NCBI RefSeq assembly: GCF_018448935.1
Contig: NZ_RCWC01000020.1
Span: 1 to 64,000 of the forward strand
Direction: 5' to 3'
Length of the DNA stretch: 64,000 bases
From: Photorhabdus noenieputensis
GTDB lineage: Bacteria > Pseudomonadota > Gammaproteobacteria > Enterobacterales > Enterobacteriaceae
Below the pieces are notes generated by a model. The model was not told the origin of the DNA. It made no database searches and worked only from the letters and a program-made list of their open reading frames with translations. The translations under genes were made by a program, and so were the position numbers. Below, one piece after another: positions 58,152 to 64,000 of the stretch; the stretch's first letter is position 1; each line of letters starts with the position of its first letter.

Positions 58152-58643
58152 TTAAGAAATAAACGGACCGCAAGCGCGTTGCAAAAACCAAGTGCGCATA
58201 TGATGAATCCGTGATGATGTCAGGGAACGCGCCGACTTCACTGTTTTTGTTACCAGTATCGGGTTCCTCTGGGGCATAGGTTTAACCACTGCCGTAACAA
58301 TCAACATCAGACGCCGACTGCCATGTTTTTCACGAAAAAAGACTTTTTCACAGGAAATCACATCACGCCGCTCATTGTAGATATAATTCATCACATCCCT
58401 TGCCCGGCGTTCTGACACCCGAAACACCTGACTGATTTCACTTTTGGTAAATCCGCGACCCTTCAATAATCCCCAATACGCGACCGCCATGTACAACGGT
58501 GTATCATTCAAATGAGACAAACAGACAGGCAGACGAAAATCCCCATGATTACTTTGCTTGCCAGTAATAGTCTGACTTCCGAGCAAATCAGCCTGACTGC
58601 CGCTCATTTGAAGCGCCATTGAATCATTAACATTGATTGTCAT
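58152..58643 (-). CDS. CaiF/GrlA-family transcriptional regulator
   Basis: The 163-residue protein contains a helix-turn-helix domain resembling the CaiF/GrlA family. The relevant stretch is PLYMAVAYWGLLKGRGFTKSEISQVFRVSERRARDVMNYIYNERRDVISCEKVFF, followed by a basic beta segment (KHGSRRLMLIVTAVV). GrlA activates the LEE pathogenicity island and CaiF the carnitine operon. Related regulators are found at the ends of fimbrial operons, where they link adhesin expression to other functions. Here it follows the tip-like gene by about 130 bases and probably controls this operon or motility. Confidence 0.7.
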   Translation of the reverse strand: MTINVNDSMALQMSGSQADLLGSQTITGKQSNHGDFRLPVCLSHLNDTPLYMAVAYWGLLKGRGFTKSEISQVFRVSERRARDVMNYIYNERRDVISCEKVFFREKHGSRRLMLIVTAVVKPMPQRNPILVTKTVKSARSLTSSRIHHMRTWFLQRACGPFIS

Positions 58644-58775
58644 TTTACTCTCCCCTGGTGACTAACTGGTCGATCTGTTACCACATGAGAAATGAAATAG
58701 TGTGATTTATTGAGATGAAGCACTTAGGCGGCTAAAGCCACCATGCCATATTTAAATACCCTGCCATCGTAGGCG

Positions 58776-60125
58776 TTATCGTACGACTAACGTTGCGTTC
58801 ATGGTGGCCTGAAATTCACCAGAAGTACTAGGATCTAACTTCTTTACTTGCCAAAGTTCCACATAAAATTTGTTTTCAGATAAATAGGTGTTTGGCGTAT
58901 CACCCACAGTAAAGTACAGAACATCCGCCGGGTTAGTTGGAGGACCAAATTTTACTGGCCTATCCATCGCGTTTGACGCCGCCAGCTTAGTATTCCCACC
59001 TATCTCGTTCGGAGTCACTTTTATTCTCAACGCGTCATCGAAGCCAGGTACTACGATACTTTCATTATTATCAGCTAGCTGTGGGGCGGAAAACTGCAAA
59101 GTGGCCACTCCTCCGGCACTGCTCTTATCGCTCACCGTGCATGTAATGTTCATACGAAACCCTGCACTATACCCGCTGCTGAATCCATCTATTGGGAGCT
59201 GTGCCGGATATGGCCCAAGCGACCGGAGAACCTCTCCCATATCCGCTACCCACACAACAGCATGAGGGTCGCCAGCATTTAAACCGCAAACCGGCGGCTC
59301 CAGTACTGTCACCGGGTCTTTGATAGGCGGAAGAGTTGGTTTGGACCACGACATAAGCTCTTCTCCATCAATTAGGACACTCAAAATTGGTGAGTTATCG
59401 TCACGATTGAATTCGACTTTTTCATCAGGATTTCGCTGCCATGAAAAATTTACCCCTCGGCAAGACACATCAAAATAGAGGTCACTTATTCTTTCATGTG
59501 CTCGATCCCAATCACCTTGATTATTAGGGTGTTCCGGCTGGAGCTGTACTGATTCGGAAAGATTTTCATTGGGATATGGCTTATCAAGATTCACCGTAAG
59601 GTGTTGAATAGCTGTTCCTTTTGAAGGTTCATCATCTGGAAGCCATTTAGAATATTTAGTTTTGGCCATAATTGTACATTCGTAACTGCCTGAGACTAGT
59701 CTCGGGACTTTAAAGATTTCCCCACGTGCTCTGAGCTGGAACCGGACCTTATCCAGATCTTCCTGATCATACGAAGTTGTACGAGGCACCATATCCCTCA
59801 TACTATGAATTTGAAACAGATCTAAAGTCGCTTTACCCTCTGCCGGATAATTGATTACTCCATCACTCCGCTTTACCGTCCGCTCAGGCCCCAAGGCTTT
59901 CAAGGCTGCATCAGCGTTCCAATTTCGAAACTGATCAGCAAACACTGAGGGAGAAGAGAAGGTACTTACGGATAGGCATATCATTGCCGCCCATATCGGC
60001 CACTCACGACAACGAACCACCATCCAACCAATATCCTGTTTTAGCTTGTTAATAAACATCTTCTTCGTATTCATCGGCTGCCCAACCGGGAGTAACTTCC
60101 CAGTTGCCATATTAGAAATTTTCAT
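58776..60125 (-). CDS. Two-domain fimbrial tip adhesin-like protein
   Basis: The 449-residue product shares leader (MKISNMATGKLLPVGQPMNTKKMF), long signal peptide and N-terminal domain with the array proteins at 50797 and 52494 (WNADAALKALGPE, EIFKVPRLVSGSYECTIMAKTKYS, DLYFDVSCRGVNFSWQRNPDEKVEF). It adds a C-terminal region (about 290-449) that ends in a pilin-like final strand, GEFQATMNATLVVR, with a cysteine pair (PVCGLNAG, ITCTVSD), as in chaperone-usher tip adhesins. It directly follows the usher gene. The start at MKIS is chosen by family similarity. A receptor-binding role for the N-terminal domain is inferred from position in the operon. Confidence 0.7.
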   Translation of the reverse strand: MKISNMATGKLLPVGQPMNTKKMFINKLKQDIGWMVVRCREWPIWAAMICLSVSTFSSPSVFADQFRNWNADAALKALGPERTVKRSDGVINYPAEGKATLDLFQIHSMRDMVPRTTSYDQEDLDKVRFQLRARGEIFKVPRLVSGSYECTIMAKTKYSKWLPDDEPSKGTAIQHLTVNLDKPYPNENLSESVQLQPEHPNNQGDWDRAHERISDLYFDVSCRGVNFSWQRNPDEKVEFNRDDNSPILSVLIDGEELMSWSKPTLPPIKDPVTVLEPPVCGLNAGDPHAVVWVADMGEVLRSLGPYPAQLPIDGFSSGYSAGFRMNITCTVSDKSSAGGVATLQFSAPQLADNNESIVVPGFDDALRIKVTPNEIGGNTKLAASNAMDRPVKFGPPTNPADVLYFTVGDTPNTYLSENKFYVELWQVKKLDPSTSGEFQATMNATLVVR

Positions 60126-60201
60126 TCGTTGATCTCCCCCCATCCCGGCCAGATTACATCCACCTTTCAGCGGTTCCTCTTCCTCTAATAACGATGGTTC
60201 T

Positions 60202-60223
60202 CCACATCAGGTTATCTGTGCAG
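60202..60223 (-). promoter_or_regulatory. Leader hairpin of tip adhesin gene
   Basis: The 22-nt element is homologous to the hairpins at 48305, 50702 and 52399, lying between the usher stop and the adhesin start. Compared with them it has five changes: one compensatory pair (G-C to A-U), two that turn Watson-Crick pairs into wobble pairs, and one that opens the pair next to the loop. The following segment GATGTAATCTGGCCGGGA is also shared. Confidence 0.6.
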
Positions 60224-60259
60224 ACCCACAACACCACCTCATCTTAACCTTGCCCCATC

Positions 60260-63010
60260 TTAACGGCAGGTTTCGTTCAACTGCCTCATTGGGCTCCAGC
60301 TCTTATCTTGCTTCGCTTTTACCGGCGGTGGCCCTAGGTTAAACACCACCTCGCACTGACTGTCTGGTGCGCTGCCCCACTTCACTTTGAGTACCCCGTT
60401 GGGAGGCATGCCACTTAGGTACACCTGTCCTCCTTCCCCGACGATCGCCGCCAGATTTGTTGCTGTATCCCCTTTAAGCCCCGCCATTGCCCCAAACGGT
60501 ACTGGCTTACCGTGATAGAGCAAATTCATCAGCAATTGCTGCCCGATACGTACAGGGTAATCCACCATCACAACCGCCCCTTTGGTCGGGAATACGTTCT
60601 TGCTACCCTGTGCCATATCAGCCCCTTCCGGCAACGATGACGGATCTAAACTGATACTATTACGGCTGTACGTCTGGGCATAAGGCACAACCGCATATCC
60701 CCAACGATTAGTCGAAATCGAGCTGGAGTTCATCACACGAATACCGCCAACCCCCGATGTCCGCACTAATACCGCCGCATCACCAATACGCGATGCCAAC
60801 GTGACGCCATGCTGATGGGCGATCAATCCGCCACTAATCCCGTAGTTCACACCTCGCCCTCCCGATGAATCGTAGTTGTATCCCAGGTTAGCCTGCCCAA
60901 GGGAACCACTGTATCCCATTGATACTGACCCGCTATTTCCCTGCCCTTTATTAGCCTGACTTTGCGATACACTCCAGGACAGACTATTGTCATCCAGCAA
61001 TGAACCGCCCAAACCTAACTGGTTACTGCTGCGCCCCGTGCTATCGTGGAATAAGCTATAGTTGGCATACGCATTGTTCAGAGCCGCATAGGAGCCAAAC
61101 AGACTCAGAGGAATGTTGACGTTCAACGAAACTTGTCGGTTCTCAGGCCAGTCGCCGTTGCCGCGTATGCGATCGATGCTGTAATTAAGCCCCCAGCCCA
61201 CACGGTAGAAAGAACCATTCAATCCCATCGACAGGGTGGTGTTAGTTTTAGAACTGCCCCAGTAGTTATCCCGCTGACCACTGAGCCACAGGGAATAGTT
61301 ACCCGGCAATGACTGGCTCAATCTCATTTGCCAACTGCTACGACGTCGCTGAGACATCCAAGAGGGAAGCTCCCCCCAAACACTGTAACCTTGGGTATTA
61401 ACATCGGAAAAACTGAGGTAATTACGGGTGGAATAGCGGTATGCGGTTAAATCCACCGTCGTGCCGGAGGTCAGCATACTTTTCGAATACTTAGCCCGGT
61501 AAGATTCTCCGCGCTGAATATCCGCCATATTTTTCAACCGCGCCCGAGAAGTGGTGATATCCGCAGATAACGCTCCCATCATACCAAGGGAAAGCCCGGT
61601 CCCCAGCGCCGCGGACTGGTACGATTGTGCTACCAAACCCCCACCATATAATGTGACGTTGCCGGGCAGACCATAAATCATTGAGACCATGCCAAACACT
61701 GGCTTACGCCCGCCGCTACTATACCCACTAGTGTGATAGCGCCCTGCCGCCGCTTCGTACTTGAATTGCCCCTGCCGCAACATCATCGGCAGGCTAGAAT
61801 AAGCCTGACTGAACCCATGATGAGTACCATCAGCCTCGGTTATCGTTACCTGTAAATCCCCGCCGGTACTGCTCCCCACCAAATCTGTGATACGAAATGG
61901 CCCTGGCGCGACATTAGTTTGATAAATCACACTGCCATTCTGTGTCACCGTCACCTGAGCATTCGATTTAGCTATCCCACTGATAATCGGCGCAAAACCA
62001 CTCTGCCTACCCGGTATCATCGAATCGCTGGTGGCCAGCCCAATCCCACGATAGGGGAAACCATCAAATACCTGCCCCGCCACACTGCCGGTCGAAGTAT
62101 CCCCTATCGTCAGATCACTGCGTAACGCCACCACATCCCGCTGCAAATAGGTTTGCAGGAAGTTCCATCGTTGCCGGGATTGAGTGGTTTTTTTCATGGC
62201 GTCATTGAGTGAGTCATACCGGTTATAAGTTTGGGTACTATAAGAATAAGTCGCCGTGTTACGAAGACGCCAGGCCCCGAGATTCAATCCAGAGTTGAAG
62301 CTACCGAACAGACTCTGATTAGTCTGTTTATTACCAAATTGCGAGCGTTGATTCTGGCTGCCATTAATGTTGTAGTTCAATATGAAAGCCGGGATGCCCT
62401 CTTGCCATAACTTCGGATCAACCTGACCATTGGTTGCAGGCTTCATCGCTATTTGGGGTATACTCAAATTTAACCGCATCTGGGAAAAGTTCAGGCGGGC
62501 CGTAGCCTGAGGAATATATTTACCTAACGGATTCTCTATCGGCTTATCCGCCGGCAAGGTTTTCAGTGCCGGCGTGTCGCTGATATTGACACCGGCGGTA
62601 TCTAACAAATCTGGAGTAAGCACCGGGACCAGCTCGCTGTCGCCATGACGCTGGAACGTAATATCCCGTGAATCAAAAAAAGTGCCATTCACGTAAATAT
62701 CAACACGATAAGTCCCCGGTGCCTGACCTCCGGCGGTTTCAAACTGTGATAAATCCACCGCTTGCCCTGAATTCGAACCAAAGTCCAATAAGGCCGGGTC
62801 AAAATAGTCACGCGCTAGCGCCTGAGCACTCCATCCAGTCAGAAACGCCAGCACCATCCGACAGAAAACCAGAGAAAGGCGCAATTTCACCGGGCACTTT
62901 GATAGCACCAGAGAAATAAAAATACTTTGATTTACACGATGATAAATAGGCGGTCGCTCTAAACGACAACTTATCACCGGAATTAACATTTTCATTGTTA
63001 AAATCGCCAT
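60260..63010 (-). CDS. Fimbrial outer membrane usher
   Basis: The 916-residue PapC/FimD-type usher has an N-terminal domain beginning YFDPALLDFG after an unusually long, basic pre-sequence of about 66 residues. The large beta-barrel carries a plug domain (RGIGLATSDSMIPGRQSGFAPIISGIAKSNAQVTV), GPFRITDL and a C-terminal part with GLKGDTATNLAAIVGEGGQVYLSGMPPNGVLKVKWG. It assembles and exports pilin subunits delivered by the adjacent chaperones. The first in-frame ATG is annotated; a later start near the hydrophobic LVFCRMVLAFLTGW is possible. It lies downstream of the chaperone gene. Confidence 0.93.
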   Translation of the reverse strand: MAILTMKMLIPVISCRLERPPIYHRVNQSIFISLVLSKCPVKLRLSLVFCRMVLAFLTGWSAQALARDYFDPALLDFGSNSGQAVDLSQFETAGGQAPGTYRVDIYVNGTFFDSRDITFQRHGDSELVPVLTPDLLDTAGVNISDTPALKTLPADKPIENPLGKYIPQATARLNFSQMRLNLSIPQIAMKPATNGQVDPKLWQEGIPAFILNYNINGSQNQRSQFGNKQTNQSLFGSFNSGLNLGAWRLRNTATYSYSTQTYNRYDSLNDAMKKTTQSRQRWNFLQTYLQRDVVALRSDLTIGDTSTGSVAGQVFDGFPYRGIGLATSDSMIPGRQSGFAPIISGIAKSNAQVTVTQNGSVIYQTNVAPGPFRITDLVGSSTGGDLQVTITEADGTHHGFSQAYSSLPMMLRQGQFKYEAAAGRYHTSGYSSGGRKPVFGMVSMIYGLPGNVTLYGGGLVAQSYQSAALGTGLSLGMMGALSADITTSRARLKNMADIQRGESYRAKYSKSMLTSGTTVDLTAYRYSTRNYLSFSDVNTQGYSVWGELPSWMSQRRRSSWQMRLSQSLPGNYSLWLSGQRDNYWGSSKTNTTLSMGLNGSFYRVGWGLNYSIDRIRGNGDWPENRQVSLNVNIPLSLFGSYAALNNAYANYSLFHDSTGRSSNQLGLGGSLLDDNSLSWSVSQSQANKGQGNSGSVSMGYSGSLGQANLGYNYDSSGGRGVNYGISGGLIAHQHGVTLASRIGDAAVLVRTSGVGGIRVMNSSSISTNRWGYAVVPYAQTYSRNSISLDPSSLPEGADMAQGSKNVFPTKGAVVMVDYPVRIGQQLLMNLLYHGKPVPFGAMAGLKGDTATNLAAIVGEGGQVYLSGMPPNGVLKVKWGSAPDSQCEVVFNLGPPPVKAKQDKSWSPMRQLNETCR

Positions 63011-63060
63011 CTCTTATTTAAATATATTCAACTCATATCTACTCTGTCGGTATCTGCAAT

Positions 63061-63106
63061 ATTGCTATTAACCACAATTGCTATTAACCATATTGCTATT
63101 AGCCAC
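63061..63106. repeat. Triple short tandem repeat over chaperone stop
   Basis: ATTGCTATTAACCA(CA), ATTGCTATTAACCA(T) and ATTGCTATTAGCCA(C) follow each other. On the minus strand the unit contains TTAATAG, and the first copy supplies the chaperone stop codon, followed by repeated stops in more than one frame. Confidence 0.8.
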
Positions 63107-63893
63107 TGCCAAATACAGTAATAGATCGACTCTCTTCATCGGTGCTTAACCCAAATTCACCAATAGCACGCCACGATACCGTGACATTATTACCAAGGGA
63201 CATTTTGCCCACCGGCAGTGACCAGCTCTGCTGACCAAATGGCGGCACCATTCTAAATAAATCCTGATCCGGTACGGCAAACGAATTCACCTGTAAAGCC
63301 TGCAACGTTATCCAAAACGGCGACGGATTAGTCAGCGTCACAACACTCTCTTTTACTGATGCGCTTAATTGTTTCACCGCACCGGCAACGCCCTCTTTTG
63401 GCAACCCCTCGGGACGATAGAACACCTTCACCGCCAGCGCCGCCGTCATTTTCACCTTGCCGGAGAACCCCTTAGATACCGATGATGGTTTCTCAGAAGA
63501 CAACATACGCACATTCAGAAAGAACAGAGATTCTCGATCCTTCGGAAAATCTCCGCCGGTACGCAGGATTTTCAACACCTGCCGTTCATGTGCATCCACC
63601 TTGGCAATAGGCGGAATCACGATAAATGGTGCCTTAGCATCCAATGGTAAACCGGTGGCAGGGTCCAATTCCCGTACCGTTGACTGAATCAGATAATTGC
63701 TGTCGCTGTTATTAATGAATGTCGAAGGAACACCATTGCTGAATGATTCAAAGTAAATCACCCGGGCATCATTGATATATAACACTCCGTCCAGACTCTC
63801 TTCCGCCCTCAGTGGTAAAACCGGTGATACCATTGCCAGAGCGCATAACACAGACGTCACTCTCTGCTTTATTGAAACCTTACGCTCCGCCAT
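63099..63893 (-). CDS. Periplasmic fimbrial chaperone
   Basis: The PapD-like chaperone has about 264 residues and a signal peptide (basic start, then VLCALAMVSPVLPLRA). The first Ig-like domain has the G1-strand/PPI pattern (LIQSTVRELDP, FIVIPPIAKVDAHERQVLKILRTG, RESLFFLNVRMLSS). The second domain begins AALAVKVFYRPEGLP, the classical K.FYRP.G block. It stabilises pilin subunits by donor strand complementation. The start at MAERKVS follows GGAAG eight bases upstream. Confidence 0.9.
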   Translation of the reverse strand: MAERKVSIKQRVTSVLCALAMVSPVLPLRAEESLDGVLYINDARVIYFESFSNGVPSTFINNSDSNYLIQSTVRELDPATGLPLDAKAPFIVIPPIAKVDAHERQVLKILRTGGDFPKDRESLFFLNVRMLSSEKPSSVSKGFSGKVKMTAALAVKVFYRPEGLPKEGVAGAVKQLSASVKESVVTLTNPSPFWITLQALQVNSFAVPDQDLFRMVPPFGQQSWSLPVGKMSLGNNVTVSWRAIGEFGLSTDEESRSITVFGSG

Positions 63894-63921
63894 GTGATGC
63901 TCTTCCAATCTCAAAATATAC

Positions 63922-64000
63922 TCAGCCAGCCTGTAACGTACCGTTCTGTAGCTTACTCACCCCGCCAATATCGGTAATCATCGACCATTCCACCTTACTG
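63922..64000 (-). CDS. Partial upstream fimbrial gene, probably a second chaperone
   Basis: The window edge cuts this gene; only the last 25 residues are seen (VEWSMITDIGGVSKLQNGTLQAG at the end). The W..I.D.GG pattern is typical of the C-terminus of PapD-like chaperones. It ends 28 bases before the next start. Confidence 0.5.
   Translation of the reverse strand, partial: SKVEWSMITDIGGVSKLQNGTLQAG

Overview
The window is about 64 kb of AT-rich enterobacterial chromosome and is most probably from Photorhabdus. Three things point there. The PhlB/PhlA-type two-partner haemolysin has the right gene order and length. A PAS4-LuxR solo sits beside a LuxR solo that neighbours PixA/AidA-like inclusion-protein genes. 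Three exact-length ERIC elements are present. The backbone genes (yhjD, yhjJ, hmsP, dppABCDF, tRNA-Pro, glyQS, tag, avtA, yidQ, yidR, yicG, ligB, gmk, rpoZ, spoT) keep an order recognisable from other Enterobacterales, and accessory blocks interrupt it.

Layout. 0-14 kb: an IS66 fragment, a secreted SnoaL-like protein, a LuxR solo next to two tandemly duplicated PixA/AidA-like genes, phlBA, an ISAs1-family IS, and the relic of a Tlde1-type (L,D-transpeptidase-fold) T6SS effector with its apparently intact immunity gene. 14-24 kb: yhjD, a small tautomerase, yhjJ, an hmsP reading frame that stops after its sensor/HAMP part, and the dipeptide permease operon. 24-35 kb: an accessory island with a DHA2 efflux pump, a four-gene small-molecule cluster (ATP-grasp ligase, EamA exporter, phosphoribosyltransferase, PLP beta-replacement enzyme), a second decayed copy of that cluster in which only the exporter is intact, a PAS4-LuxR regulator and an IS1595-like remnant. 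35-46.5 kb: tRNA-Pro, a DinJ/YafQ module, glyQS and other core genes through ligB. 46.5-54.3 kb: an insertion between ligB and gmk carrying HigBA, a decayed RelBE-like pair, three tandem units of a secreted-protein family and HicAB. 54.5-57.7 kb: gmk-rpoZ-spoT. 57.7-64 kb: a chaperone-usher fimbrial operon on the minus strand with a CaiF/GrlA-like regulator at its 3' end.

The most novel element is the link between the ligB-gmk insertion and the fimbrial operon beyond spoT. Two of the three tandem genes encode only the N-terminal domain of the fimbrial-tip-like protein at 58776-60125. The third keeps the same leader and signal peptide but carries an RCC1-type repeat propeller. All four genes share an RNA leader with a 22-nt hairpin whose sequence differences mostly preserve pairing, including one compensatory G-C to A-U change. 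The three tandem copies also share a 17-codon upstream ORF. This looks like a modular family of secreted adhesin-like proteins under a common post-transcriptional control element.

Two other themes recur. One is tandem duplication followed by selective decay (PixA/AidA region, metabolite cluster, dppA leader, adhesin array). The other is loss of catalytic modules with retention of partner domains (HmsP without GGDEF/EAL, Tlde1 His-to-Asp, YhjJ without the zinc motif). All functional statements come from reading the sequence by eye; no database search was run.
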